Below are positions 1 to 11,657 of a DNA stretch of 64,000 nt, one piece after another; position 1 is the first letter of the stretch; the number at the start of each line of letters is the position of its first letter. The DNA comes from Mesostigma viride (lineage: Eukaryota; Streptophyta; Mesostigmatophyceae; Mesostigmatales; Mesostigmataceae). The notes below the pieces were generated by a model that worked only from the letters and a program-made list of their open reading frames with translations, did not search any database and was not told the DNA's origin. The position numbers and the translations under genes are program-made. The DNA lies in the NCBI GenBank assembly GCA_009746045.1, contig RPFO01000312.1, positions 784,323 to 848,322 of the forward strand, given 5' to 3'.

Positions 1-1746
1 CTCAGGACAGCTAGCCGGTCACTTAGGCTATCTTGAGCAAGCGCCCCTGCTCTTAGCCCTCACAACCGTCAAAACCAGCCGGTCTCACCAGGCTCCCCCC
101 ATTAAAATTGCCACCTCTTGGATGCCATTACAGATGTCATCCCAAAGCTCTCAGGGTTCCAGCCTGGCAGCGCCCAAAAGTCTTTTTACGTAGGCCGCTC
201 ATTTTGCCTCCCCCCAGTTCCAAAACACCACAGTCCTTAGCTCCCCAAAGCCGTCAAGAAAGGCACCTCCCCCAACCGGCCACCACTGGCCCAAGGCCGC
301 CGAGCCGCCTTACCACCACGTAAGCTCTCGAGAAATATAATCCAGGGAGCCACACCCAGCGCTCCTCATGCCACCGGTTTTCCCCATAAAATTCGGCTCC
401 ACATATTCTTTTTCACGTTACCATCACGTAATGGACCAGCCGACCCGCTCCATCAAAGCCATCGGGCTGTGACGCGGCATGCCCTGCCCGCAAAGCCCCG
501 AGAGCCAAAGATAGCTAATGATGCCGCATTCAGAACTTGGGCAGCCGGCTTTGCAGCCTACTATATTTTTTACACTGCTCGTCGTTGAGGGTCATCGTGC
601 AAGGCAGTATCAAACGTAAAACAGCTCGAACAAGCACGCCCAGGGCCGAAATAGAATTTTCGTTCCCTTACCGCACTTTCCGGCCTTGCGACTCAACTTC
701 GGGTCAAAATTTCTATGCCCACCCCTCAAACGACGGAACAGCAGCCGGCCACCTTTGCTCGTCGTTTAGGACCATCGAAACAGGTCCAAGCAACCTTTAT
801 TCGCCTCGTCCCAGGTCAGTTAAGGCCGAAAAAGATTGCCGGCACCCTACCGCAGATTTCGGCACTAAATCCGCAATTTCTGCCCCGATTTTCAACGTCT
901 GGCCCTCAAACGACCGCTTGGACGCCGACCACCGTCGCGCGTCTCTAAATAAAATTCATTCCCAGCCCCCCCGGACTCGGGGAGGCCTTTTGCATTCGTT
1001 TAAATCATTGCCAGCCACCATGGCTGGCCGTCACCACTAATAAAAACGAATACCAGCACAGGCACACCTCGGCTGGTTATATGCCAGCACTTTTTCTCAG
1101 ACTTGGGCCGGCGGCGGCCCAGGTCCTTCTAATTCGGGTCGAAACACAATTCTGTGACCCATACAATATTCGTACACCATGCGAAGTGGCAGCGTACTTG
1201 CCCACTGTGGCGGATGCAAGTCCGGTACACCTGGTTTTGGCGCCAAAAGCACCCTTGGCCAGTTGTACTACAAGGAACCCATTCCTACTAATTCTTTTGA
1301 CATTGTACTACGTTTAGTCTTGGTCTACTACACCCCAGTAGGTCCGTTCACCTCCTGAGCGTCCAATGCTACGCCGAAGCACGTCAGCACTGGTTTGAAC
1401 TAGAATGAACTAGTTTGAAGTAGATTGAAGTAGACTGTACTACCCTGTAGGCCAAGTGAAGTACTTGGAACTACGTCCAAGTACTTAGAACTAGTTTACA
1501 AGTTACTTGTACGGACTTGCACCCTATTAGAGGGCAGTTCTCGTACCACCACACTGGCGCCCCTTATTAAATTCCAGGGCCCTTATACATTGTGACTACT
1601 GCCCCTTATAAAAGACCAGGGCCTATTATAAAATATTAAATGCTCTATTTATTTTTTATATGTGCTGTCACCCAGCGGCGTCCCTCGCCTCCTTCGCTCC
1701 CTCCGCCCCGACAAATCAGGGAATCCAGATCGAGGGAGATCAACCA
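1..1746 (-). mobile_element. NA-DIRS copy 1 (non-coding DIRS-like element), 5' part
   Basis: Read on the minus strand, the element begins at 1746 with the terminal motif TGGTTGATCTCCCTCGATC, runs through a roughly 700-bp A repeat (to about 1050) and then into a non-coding interior that leaves the window at 1. The A repeat matches 51590-52288 and, in part, 28885-29445. The interior 1-774 matches 55468-56239 closely and matches the inverse of 41660-41955. All reading frames are short and unlike any family I know. The terminal motif resembles the A termini of the coding DIRS elements in this window, so I infer a non-autonomous relative mobilised by their enzymes. Confidence 0.75.
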
Positions 1747-2184
1747 TTCCTCCGATCACCTTGGTTCAGTGCAAATGCAACACAATGCGTTCCGGATTAA
1801 ATTGTTCACCGTTCAATTGCTCAGCGCTGCCTGAATGCAGCGCGCTTTATTACTGATTCTGTCCTCTTTGCATGCATTGCAGTCGATTGTATGTTATTTT
1901 CACGTTGTCCATCTTTCCACTCGCTTTCATTGTTTACCAGATACCAAAAGTCTCCCACGAGGTAGGCGACACTTCAATCTGGCTTATTTTACACCTGGCA
2001 CACCTGGGCTTCTCTGTATGTGCCGATGCCCATCGTAAGTTGTTGAACGTTTTTTGCCCTCCATGGTTGCCAATTTTACTAGGAGTTCTTAGGAGCTCTA
2101 TCTCGATTGACTTCTCCGTCTCTTTTGCTTTGGCCATGCCATGTTAGTGTAATGTCTTCCTTGCTGCCATGCTAGCGGGCCCAC
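1747..2184. other. Unassigned flank between NA-DIRS copy 1 and the copia LTR
   Basis: No convincing gene, repeat or RNA is visible. Small open frames here lack any recognisable domain. This DNA is the pre-insertion target that holds the left copy of the copia target duplication (cccac, 2180-2184). Confidence 0.5.
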
Positions 2185-2422
2185 TGTCAGAAGTTCTACC
2201 GTTTTGTGCCACAGTCTCGCATTTTTATTAGTGCAGGCTTGGGCCACTTGCTCGTGTTTGTATTATCGTTTATTCTGCCGTCGGGACATTGACGGAATTA
2301 TTACGTGGGATATGCCGTGATTTACCTTGCCGGCACAATTCTGTGTGACTTGCTTTATTTTCAGTGTCGACTTTCCAGTACGGAAGTTACTGTGGACTTT
2401 TTTACCGTCCGTAGGTCTTACC

Positions 2423-2941
2423 TGATTGATCTTACGATCGGGATTCCCTGATTTTGCCTGGGGGAGCGGAAGGATGGAGGTGCGCCGCTACCTTAGAGGC
2501 GCTACACCGTTGCCCAGTGGTGCAAGTCGACATGCGGGAGCCAAACAGGATGGCCACGCCCTCTCTGGAGGGTCTGACAGCCTTGGATGGGCCTCAGATG
2601 TAGTTCGAACTAGTTCAAAGTTAGTACAGGTAGTACAAACTAGTTCAAACTAGTTCAAACTAGTTCAATCTACTTCAACTAGTATCCAGGGACCCTCAAG
2701 ATATGCCAGGTGGTTGCTGAACGGTTCTGGCATGACAGAACATGTGTGACATTATAAAAATGTAGTACAATGTTGAAAAAAGTAGTATCAGGGTCCTAGA
2801 TCTAGTACAGTAGTATTCTGAGGTCATTCTTACATGGAGCGCCGCGCCAGCGGGGCGCCGCACTTGCGTGTGTCACGGATGCAACGTTGATGCGATGTAT
2901 TTCAAGGTGGTGATGGCTGCCAAGCCAGCTTATCAGTTTTC
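2423..2941 (+). repeat. A1 split direct repeat of DIRS element 1
   Basis: It is 519 bp, the same length as A2 at 8043-8561, with scattered substitutions. It starts TGATTGATCTTACGATCGGG and contains a run of 10-bp units (actagttcaa) near 2635-2690. The same terminal GATC-N6-GATC pattern opens the A repeats of elements 3 and 4 and of NA-DIRS. Confidence 0.9.
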
Positions 2942-3182
2942 AACACAACTAGAGCAATACTTCACCGTTTTTGACAAAGTTGGTGTCAAACTAATCGTGA
3001 GACAATAGCCCACAATATTTTGACGGTTTTCGCACCAAGTTTTGACGGGTTTGCGCAACGGGAGTAAAAGTCCGCAAGGTAGAACTGAGTGACAAATTTT
3101 CAGTCCGAAATTTTTCTCAGTCTCCAAGATTGCGGAATATTGAGCCTAGTTGTGAGAAATTTCTTCATCTTTGAATTCTATA

Positions 3183-3890
3183 ATGGCTAGTGATCACGAA
3201 GACACCACCCTTGAGGCAGTAGACCGAGATTTCTTATTAAATGTGAAAAAATCGTATTTTCAGGGGGGCAAGGAGTTGTTAACGACTTTGAAGTTCTTGA
3301 CTGAGTATCTCGGTCCAAACTGGGCCCAAAGGCTTACTACTATGTCTGAGGGTCGTTTGACATCCTTGGGACAGTTTCTCAAGACTGCAGGGCTCCAGAT
3401 TAGTGAGGGGTCAAGTGATTCCGACATGGGTTCCATGTTGTGCAAGGCCATTACTCTAGAGATGAAGAAGCCCCCAGTGGCCACTGGGGGCAAGGGGAAG
3501 ACTGGTCCAGCCAGGGGCGAAAGGACCCGAAAGGATCCTCCCAGCAACGGCACCGACGAGGAAGAGGAGGACGCGACGAGCTCTGAGGATTTTTTGGACG
3601 CGCGCGAGCAGCTGGCCCCTGCTGCTGCTCGCGCCAAGGGAAAGAAGTCTCAGGGCAGGAACCGAAAGCTGGCAGAGAATGCTGCCCTTCTGGCGGGCGT
3701 CCGCGAGCTCATCGGAGCGGAGTTGCAAGCCCTGGCGCGGGGGAAGAGGAGGGACGCGAGGAAAGGGAAGAGCCAGCGCGAGGACAAGGGGGGCAAGGGC
3801 CATCCGAAGAGCAAGCGCCAGGAGAAGAGACGCGCGCGGCGCGGGAGCAGCCCAGGCTCGACAGACACCAGCAGTGGGAGCGACGAGAGT

Positions 3891-3930
<40 letters not shown>

Positions 3931-4671
3931 TCCGACAGCGAGAGCAGAGGCCGTGGCAGGGGCAGGGGTGGCGCTCGGTCGCGCCGCGACAAGTCCCGGG
4001 AGCGACGTGGGCATGGCAGGGGCCGTTCTGCGGAGCCCAAGGGGCGTCGGGATCGCTCCCGCGAGCGTCGCAAGGAGCGGCAGCGGTCCAGCAGCCGGAG
4101 CACGAGTCGGGACTCCTCCCAGCGGAGCTCGCGTCGATCGCGGGAGCGTGTGAGGGAGAGAGACCTGCGCCGAACCACCAAGGGGGTGCGTCTCCCCCGG
4201 CGAGCTTTCAAAGTGGCCTGGCGCCTGTTGGTCAAGGACCGCGACGACAGGGTGCTGCCGCTGCAGGTGCTGGATGCGCGCCAGGTCGCGCACGGGAGCC
4301 TGCAGGCCCGCTTGGCCCTTCGCAAGGAGCAGGAGGGCGTTGGGGCTGCACCGGGAGCCCCCCGCGGGTGGAAGAACAGCACGCACCATCTGGTGTGCAA
4401 CAACCTGACCTACATTCTGGATGTGGCCATCCAAGAGCTGGGGGAGGATGTGGTGACGGAGCTGGCCTGCTTCGAGTACCTGGCGCGTGTGGTCGAGGCG
4501 TTCCTCATGGTGGAGAAGACCAGCGGCTGGAACAACGGGGCGATGCACCTGCTGCCACTGGTGGAGGGCAGTACTATTGGAAGCGCAGCAGCCCGGGCAG
4601 CGCGGAAGGCGGCTCGCCAGGAGGCGGAGCTGGCATCGGCGGCGGCGGCGGCGGCCAAAAAGGACAAGTGA
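3183..4671 (+). pseudogene. gag: DIRS element 1 gag-like ORF1, frameshifted in a CAG/AGC run
   Basis: ORF1 of DIRS elements is thought to be the particle or nucleic-acid-binding protein. The ATG at 3183 starts MASDHEDTTLE. The product has an acidic patch (EEEE) and a Lys/Arg-rich tract, then a run of AGC triplets at about 3891-3923. Compared with element 2, this run lacks bases, so the reading frame moves from poly-Ser to poly-Gln. The frame with the SR-rich region and conserved C-terminal part (ending AAAAKKDK at 4671) continues after the break. The SR-repeat middle (DRSRERR type) suggests RNA binding. Assignment is by position and similarity to elements 2 and 3. Confidence 0.75.
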
Positions 4672-6836
4672 GGGGCAGGGGTGTGCTCCCGCTGCCAGTG
4701 AAGATGGTCCCCCCGCTCGACCGCAGCCGCCTGCGATCCAACCGCAGGCTGCAGCGCGCTCTGCGTGCCAGAGCAAGGCTGCGGTGTCAAGAGCGGGCCA
4801 CAAGGGGCCTGAACTGGCTGTGGGGCAGGACCCGGGAACGGTCCGGTGGACCGGCGGTGCAGCAGCAGGCTATTACTGCGAGCCCCTGCACCGTCGCCCA
4901 AAGGGCCGCCCTACAAGGGATGGAGGATGCTGCCCGCGTCTACAACCGCCGGCTTACCGCCGTAGCGGAGGCGACAGACACGGGGGACGCAGAGCCCGCG
5001 CCATACGGGCCGGGCGGTCAATACGAAATTATTGACCCGGAGAGGCTGGCACTGCCAAAAGGAGGAGCTGCAGGTAGTGTCAAGCTGCTGGACTGCCTGC
5101 CGGAGGCATGGCAGAGGACGTATGAGGACATAAACAACATTCTACAAAGATGCGACGCGGAGGCGGGGGCGTGGATGCGGCGGGGCCGGGTGTCTCATGG
5201 TTGTGCAAGCGATGCGGCGTACGCACGACTGAGCATCAGGCTGGCGGAGACGCGGATGATCGAGTACAGTGAGGAGGCGCCCCTGTGGTGAACGGCTGTT
5301 TTGCCGTCCCCAAGAAAGACCCCGGGGTTGTGGAGCCCAGCGAACGACGGCAGCGGTTTATAGGGAATATGGTGCCGTGCAACCGGCGCTTCCTCAAGCC
5401 GCCTACCTGTTACCTGCCTAACTTGGGCGAGGTCGCTGAGCTGAGTGTGGGGGCGCCATGCTATTCGGGCAAGACAGACCTTGACACCTACTATTACCGG
5501 TTCGAGGTACCTGAGAGCTGGCGCCCCTATTTCTCGCTGCCCCCCGTGTGGTCCGATGAGGTCGGCCAGCTGGGACGACGGCGAAAGTTGTACCCCAGGT
5601 TCCGGGTCCTTGTCATGGGCTGGAGCCACTCGGTGGTCCTTGCACAGGTTGCCCACCTGCACTGTCTCTACGGGGCGGGGTGCTCGATGCCAAGAGAGGG
5701 CTGTCATATCCCATGCACTTGATGGGGGTGCGCACAGTGCGCGGGGATGGCATGGACCGGCTGGAGTTGGTGGAGAGCGCAGCCAGTGCAGCGTGGCGGC
5801 TGCTGCCGGAGGATCCCCCACATCCCGCTCAGCTGGTCATGATCGATGATCTGGGGGTCACCCATGGGCGGAGCGCGGAGGAGACCAACGCCGTGCTCAC
5901 CAAGGCGTGCGAGGAGAGCTACGGTCCCAAGGGGTTGGTGGTCAACGAGAAGAAGGTGGAGAGAGCTGAGGAGGGGCGCCCGGTGGAAATCTTGGGGATT
6001 GAGTTCTGCCAGGACGGGTCCATGCGGCCGAGCGCGGCCCGGATGGCGGCCTTGGTGCGCGACACGCAGGCAATGCTGGGGCGTGGACGGGCCACTTACC
6101 ACCAACTGGCCTCGTTGCTGGGACGGTGGGTGTGGGTCCACTTGCTGCGTCGGGGTCTACTGTCCATCTGGTTTCACGCCTACCGCTTGCTGCAGCAAGT
6201 CCTGGTGCACAAGCGGGGCTGGAGCTATCGGCTGTGGGGTAGTGTAAGGGAAGAGCTCCAGGCTGCAATGGACTTGGCCCCGCTGGTGCATGCGCAGCGC
6301 GACCAGCCCCTGAGCTGCACCGTGGTGGCCACTGATGCGTCAACCCACGGTTCTGGGGTGGTGTACAGCCGGTGGGAGGCGCCTGCGGTGCGTGGCCTGT
6401 CCAACTGTCGGGAGCGGAAGGGCTGGAAGACGCTCTGTGTGGACTCTGAGACGGCCAGCGTGGAGCGCACAGGGGAGATTGAGCACCGAGCCATGGCAGC
6501 GGCGCAGTGGCGACCGCTCTTGCCCACCGGTGGCTCGATCCCTCGGCCCACATCAACGAGAAGGAGATTCGTGCGGCTGTGCAAGGGATCGAGTGGGGCC
6601 TGCGCTCACAGGTTCACTGGCAGCAACGTCACGTGCGGCTGGTGGACAATTCGGCAGTTGTCGGTGCGCTCGTCAAAGGGCGTTCGTCGTCCTACCGGCT
6701 GAACGCCTGGTGCCGCCGGGCGATCGCGCTAGGGCTGGCCAGCAACACCCGCTACCACTGGGTGTATGTGAGGTCGGAGCGCAACCCGGCCGACGCGCCC
6801 AGTCGTGGTCGATGGGTGCGCAACCTCACTGCGGAT

Positions 6837-6863
6837 GGCGACGTGGAGAGCAATCCGGGGCCA
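6837..6863 (+). other. 2A ribosome-skipping motif, DIRS element 1
   Basis: GDVESNPGP fits the D-x-E-x-N-P-G-P consensus exactly and is preceded by VRNLTAD. It sits between the end of RNase H and the N-terminal core-binding part of the recombinase, so skipping would release the recombinase as a separate protein starting with Pro. Confidence 0.85.
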
Positions 6864-7779
6864 CATGGGCGGCAGGAATTGCTGGAGGCCACTGTGCAGC
6901 CCAGCACGCTAGCTGCATATCACCGAGCGCTGAGGGCGTACGTGGAGTATGGTCAACCCCTCGCTCCCGTGGCCAAGACGGAGGCGGAAGGCGTCTTTTG
7001 TGAGTGGCTGGTCAGCGTGTATGAGGAAGGGGGAAGCCGGACCATGGTTGTGCGCGCATTATGCGGGCTGCAGCTGTACTTCCCCAACGAGATTAAGGGG
7101 TGGTACGAGGCGCGTCGCTTGCTGGCCGGCTGGGCGCGACGAGTTCCCGTGCAGAGCCCTCACCCCGTCCCGTGGCAGCTACTGTACCTCGTGGCAAACA
7201 TTCTTCGTGCACAAGGCTCGATATTAGCTGCCTGCTGCTGCATCATTGTTTTTCAGCAATACTTGCGCATCGGAGAAGCGTTCAAGCTTCGCGTGGGGGA
7301 CGTGGCTCTGCGCGGGGACTTCCGCCTGGGGCCCAGTAACCAGGGTGCGCTGCTGCTACGCGACCCCAAGACAGCCAAGGGCCAGGCCCAGGCAGTGGTG
7401 GTTGTTGAGCCCCTTTCACTCACGTTGCTTGGCGCCCTGTGTGCTGGGCGGGCGCACGAGGAGCTGCTCTTTGGCGCACTCAGCTACAGCCGTTTCTTGC
7501 GGCGGTGGCACGCCGCCTGGGACCTCCTTGGCTTGCGGGGGATGTTTTCACCCTACAGCATGCGCCACGGGGGGGCCACCCATGACTACCTGCGCGGGGT
7601 ACCAATCGCGGACATCCAAAAGCGTGGCCGGTGGCGCCAGTTTTCGTCCGTGGACCATTACGTGGGGCTCCACCGCGCCCTGCAGGTGCGGGTGCCCCAG
7701 GTGGTGTGGGACCTCGCGGGCAGACTGCCCCCCGTGACTGGCGTCGTCACTTTGGGCCGTAGATTTCGGCCATACTTCG

Positions 7780-7815
7780 GTGAGGCGCACTCTAGCGGAC
7801 ACGCTAGGGCTTCAC
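7780..7815 (+). other. DIRS 3' hairpin motif, element 1 (one copy)
   Basis: Outer stem GTGAGGC/GCTTCAC, internal loop GCACT opposite one G, inner stem CTAGCG/CGCTAG, tetraloop GACA. It overlaps the last codons of the recombinase frame and lies 81 bp before B1. Identical sequence is in element 2, and variants with compensating changes are in elements 3 and 4 and in NA-DIRS. Confidence 0.8.
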
Positions 7816-7896
7816 CAGCTGGAGGGTAAGGATGTGCCCTCCCATGGCTCCTGACGCGGTTTCCAGATGTACGGCCTGCGGCCAGGTTGGAGATGC

Positions 7897-8741
7897 GGGT
7901 CAAGTGGAAGCGGCGGCCAGGGACTGCCAAAAAATATTTTATGTCTCTCTGTCTACTAAGTCCGGTCGGCTTCAACATATAGTGTAATAAACAAGTTCTG
8001 GTGCCCTTCAACCAGAAGTGGACCTAGGCAATGCACAGTGGATGATTGATCTTACGATCGGGATTCCCTGATTTTGCCTGGGGGAGCGGAGGGATGGAGG
8101 TGCGCCGCTACCTTGGAGGCGCTACACCGTTGCCCAGTGGTGCAAGTCGACATGCGGGAGCCAAACGGGGTGGCCACGCCCTCTCTGGAGGGTCTGACAG
8201 CCTTGGATGGGCCTCAGATGTAGTTCGAACTAGTTCAAAGTTAGTACAGGTAGTACAAACTAGTTCAAACTAGTTCAAACTAGTTCAATCTACTTCAACT
8301 AGTATCCAGGGACCCTCAAGATATGCCAGGTGGTTGCTGAACGGTTCTGGCATGACAGAACATGTGTGACATCATAAAAATGTAGTACAATGTTGAAAAA
8401 AGTAGTATCAGGGTCCTAGATCTAGTACAGTAGTATTCTGAGGTCATTCTTACATGGAGCGCCGCGCCAGCGGGGCGCCGCACTTGCGTGTGTCACGGAT
8501 GCAACGTTGATGCGATGTATTTCAAGGTGGTGATGGCTGCCAAGCCAGCTTATCAGTTTTCCCCACCCACCCACCCTTTTCTGTTTTGTCTTGGGGGGTC
8601 AAGTGGAAGCGGCGGCCAGGGACTGCCAAAAAATATTTTATGTCTCTCTGTCTACTAAGTCCGGTCGGCTTCAACATATAGTGTAATAAACAAGTTCTGG
8701 TGCCCTTCAACCAGAAGTGGACCTAGGCAATGCACAGTGGA
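7897..8741 (+). repeat. B1-A2-B2 block of DIRS element 1
   Basis: B1 is 7897-8042, A2 8043-8561 and B2 8596-8741. B1 and B2 are 146 bp each and end cacagtgga. B contains aataaac, a likely polyadenylation signal. A 34-bp spacer unique to the A2/B2 junction starts with CCCACCCACCCACCC (from 8562). Confidence 0.92.
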
Positions 8742-9238
8742 ATATATTTCTGAGTTGTCTGGTATAACGCGCCGCATGGACTTTGGCATTTTTGCCAGAC
8801 GGACCAGCTGTGGCGCCGCGTCACTTCCCTTGTGACAAATGTAGACGAAAATAAGTTGAGCCTGCGCCGACCTTAGAGAAAGAAACCTAATATAAGTGGT
8901 AGAGTACCTTTTGGCTCCGGCGCCGCGCCTCTGGCGCATGTGCATGACTTTTTGTGCATCCGACAATGTTGTATGCGCCGTCACTTATCTGACGGCTACA
9001 ATGCGTTGTTGTGGTTTTGCCCTTTGGGTGGACGTAGCACTTAGAGGAAAATGTTGCTCCTTGTTGTTTACAAGCCAGGTGACCCAAAGGGCTGGCCCCT
9101 AGACATGGTGGCCGCCCATATTATTAATGTTTAATCAACGAATGGGATGTGAACATAATTCCTAACGTGATATACATTTTCCCTCAAGTACTAGGCTCAA
9201 GAAAGATCAGGTTCCTCCAATACCTGGTTATTTTCACA

Positions 9239-9256
9239 TGGTATCGAGTTACAGAG
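9239..9256 (+). other. Copia primer-binding site
   Basis: TGGTATCGAG follows the CA end of the 5' LTR directly. It resembles the TGGTATC primer site complementary to initiator methionine tRNA that is used by many copia elements. Confidence 0.65.
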
Positions 9257-9410
9257 TTGAATTCCGTTTTTGACCTTGGGGGGTTCTTGGAAGGCGGTTT
9301 TTTGATGCAAAAAGGACCTAGGGGTGATCATCACACCTTTGGGCAACTTTTGCCATCCTAAGAGCAAGATTTGGGGTCCCAGATATCAAGTTTTGGACTG
9401 TGTCAAGTCC

Positions 9411-9671
9411 ATGTCCGGAACTGAAAATCCTGCACCAGCTTCATCAGAGCCAGCCTCCAACCCTGTAAAGCCTATTAAGGTTACCTTCGAGTATGAGGGT
9501 CAAAGTTTCTCATTTGCTGTAGACCCTTTACAAGCTTTCTCTTGGTTGCATCAACTTTTCCAGGCTGGAAAAAACGAGGACAACACTTGGCATTTTGGCC
9601 TGTGGGACTTTTACTACTACATTGAAAGGGTTGTGGTTGACAACATCACAGGAGGGTCCGGCGACGACTAG
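9411..9671 (+). CDS. Small leader ORF of the copia element, unknown function
   Basis: This 86-codon frame starts MSGTENPAP and ends GGSGDD. It lies between the primer site and the TTAA-flanked insertion and upstream of the recognisable gag. A proline/serine-rich N-terminus is followed by a compact part rich in Phe, Trp and Tyr (about residues 25-75). I recognise no domain. It could be the N-terminal part of a longer gag polyprotein, a separate upstream ORF, or captured host sequence. The stop lies 20 bp before the TTAA insertion, so the insertion did not create it. Confidence 0.45.
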   Translation: MSGTENPAPASSEPASNPVKPIKVTFEYEGQSFSFAVDPLQAFSWLHQLFQAGKNEDNTWHFGLWDFYYYIERVVVDNITGGSGDD

Positions 9672-9691
9672 GTGCTGACTATTTCTTTTAA

Positions 9692-11576
9692 GGGGAGGTG
9701 GCACCCCAAAAACCTTAAAACTTGACCCATGCTAATATCACTTGAATTTCAGTTGCACCATGCTAAATTATGATTGGGGGCACTAAATAACATCTCTAGT
9801 GAGTTGTCCATGCACTTGTTGGGGGTACTACCCCCACATATACGCCAATATAGCGCTATAAATAGAAAAAGACGCTAATTAGGGCTATGTATGCCCCAGC
9901 CCATGCACTCATTTGTTGGCAAAAAAAAATGTAGCGTCTATAGTTCCCTGAGTTTGTAGCTTGCTGAGCTATTTACATCATGAAAATGACAAAACCTTGA
10001 ACAGTTATTAATTTCCCCGCAAAAGTACCCTTTTTTTACCGGACATTGGGAATAAACATGTCATAAACACTTCAGATTAGGCAACAAAATGTAGCCAAAA
10101 TCCGGCTAACAGGGGGACAGCAGTGGTCCAAGTCCCAGGTCATTCCGACAAGTCTAGCTCAAGTTATTGCGTTTGGCGTGCTAAAACCTGAACATACGCT
10201 AAATGAGGTTTTTCTGTGTATAAGGCCACCTAGGCATCATGTTTTCCATCCAAGAAGCCAAAAAACATGCCCAACTCGATCACACAACATAAGAAAAGGC
10301 TAGGCACCTCATCTGCCCTCCCCTGCCCTCAGCATGGCCAGCCTTGCCAGCGTGCGCATAGCAACACCATCACTAGGCATACACGCACCAAGAGAGCATA
10401 CACTAAGCTCAGCCCAAGGTTACCATGTAAATTTATGCCAAGAACTCAGCAAGTATACGTGTAAAAACCTTAGAAAGACTGCCCAAGCAATAGAGGCAAC
10501 TGCAGCCTGCAAACTTGGCAGCAAATCATACATGGTGTATGCCAAGCATTCACATCCTATCCAGCTTGCCTTGCTGCACACATAGCAGGGAAGTCTTAAT
10601 GGTTATAGCTCAAGGAAAGCAATGGAAACACCTATCTAATGCAATGCCACTCATGCAGTATGGCCAGCAAAAGAACCACTCTCACCTTCCTTTCCAATAG
10701 GGCAATTTGCTAAGAAGCTGATGCCAGCTTGTTAGCCTCTAGGCACATGCCGGATGTCGTTCTAAAACAGGCGTGTCAGATCCGGCACATAACAAAGCGT
10801 CTGAGCAAGGTCACGTCCAAAGGATTATGGAAAACAAATGTCAACACATTACCAACAACTTGACCTCGGCGCATTTAGCATGCCAGCCACAAACTACACG
10901 AAATTGTACGAAATAGCTAGGAATCTGACGATGCAACCGAAAGAAATGGAGCGCTTCCTGCAGGGAAACTGCCCGAAAAAAAGGCGAAAGGCCGACGTTA
11001 ATGCACCTGCCTGCGTGGAAATGTTTCATGCATAAACTGGCACGCAAGCTCGAACAATAAAAGACATCATCCATCGATCAGGCGAACAAGGAAGGTGCGC
11101 CTTCCGTGAATACGTCGAAGGCGACATGCGCAGGCCTGCGTAGGTTCTTACCTTGAATGCCGGAAATGTAAAAGAAACCGGGAAGCTTCGGCACAAACTC
11201 GACAACACCATTAAGTTAGCTTCATAATCGCTCTTTAGAGCCTACGTTGCCTCACAATAGCTGCCGTAAACCTGCATTAAATTTCATGATCCGCAAGAGA
11301 AATTATATCCTGGACCCCCACGCCCGTAGCCGTTCGAGAAATTAGCGATATTGCAAACCGTAAACTTTCCGCCACGCAATGAGGTAATCAACTAATCTTC
11401 TGCGAAATTCAAGCATTTTTTCTAGCTGTTTACGTGCCATATCGATTAATATTGCATAAAGGCATGCCGCCATGGCCACCTCCGCGAGGGTTGAGCGGTC
11501 CGGGCACACATTATACACCGTACGGACGGTACCGCGAATTTTTTGGCGCGGAAAATATTCGGCGCGCCACGTCCCC
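9692..11576. mobile_element. TTAA-flanked non-coding element, family T1 copy 1
   Basis: The 1,885-bp element is bordered by TTAA at 9688-9691 and 11577-11580. Its ends are inverted: GGGGAGGTGGC at the left and GCCACGTCCCC at the right. It matches 33896-35757 in inverse orientation over most of its length. No long open frame is present. A conserved palindrome, TGGGGGTACTACCCCCA, lies near 9819-9835. TTAA duplication is characteristic of piggyBac-type transposases, so I infer a non-autonomous piggyBac-like element. The termini are not the commonest piggyBac type, so the superfamily is uncertain. Confidence 0.75.
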
Positions 11577-11657
11577 TTAAGTTGGTACTGTTTAAGCGGA
11601 CTATACCCCTGTTTTGAACCAGACCTGAGCCCCAGCATTACCATACCCCTGTTCAGA

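Larger units (their letters stand above)
4672..7829 (+). pseudogene. DIRS element 1 RT - RNase H - 2A - tyrosine recombinase, with three frameshifts
   Basis: This replicates and integrates the element. RT motifs seen are KTDLDTYYYRF (motif A), VMIDDLG (catalytic DD), LVVNEKK and EILGIEF. RNase H shows VATDAST, INEKE, VDNSAV and ERNPADAPSRG. A 2A motif lies at 6837-6863. The recombinase shows YLRIGEAFKLR, SMRHGGAT and GRWRQFSSVDHYVG, matching the Arg, Arg-His and Tyr catalytic positions. Frame breaks lie near 5280 and 5680-5690 (both shared with element 2) and near 6510 (unique, one C missing versus element 2). The frame opens in the -1 register relative to gag. Confidence 0.88.
2423..8741 (+). 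mobile_element. DIRS/PAT-like tyrosine-recombinase retrotransposon, element 1
   Basis: A 6,319-bp element with split direct repeats: A1 (2423-2941), gag, RT-RNase H-2A-recombinase, B1 (7897-8042), A2 (8043-8561) and B2 (8596-8741). Comparison with the intact copia 3' LTR shows an exact insertion with neither duplication nor loss of target bases, as expected for integration by a tyrosine recombinase. The organisation is that of PAT, kangaroo and TOC3-like elements. Several frameshifts make this copy inactive on its own. Confidence 0.93.
2185..9238 (+). repeat. Copia 5' LTR, split by DIRS element 1
   Basis: The LTR consists of 2185-2422 plus 8742-9238 (735 bp). It aligns with the 748-bp 3' LTR at 12748-13495; the main difference is about 13 bp present near 12908 in the 3' LTR. 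The two halves rejoin exactly at the 3' LTR junction 12998/12999, which dates DIRS element 1 as later than the copia insertion. Confidence 0.9.

Noticed and set aside
3456-4803. Long minus-strand frames opposite the DIRS gag regions (also at 19102-20460)
   Set aside because: Low stop frequency in GC-rich DNA. The plus strand carries the conserved protein, and these frames have no domain.
9692-11576. Several 60-130 codon frames inside T1 elements, for example 10841-11074
   Set aside because: Frames are not conserved consistently among T1 copies and carry no domain; the elements look non-coding.
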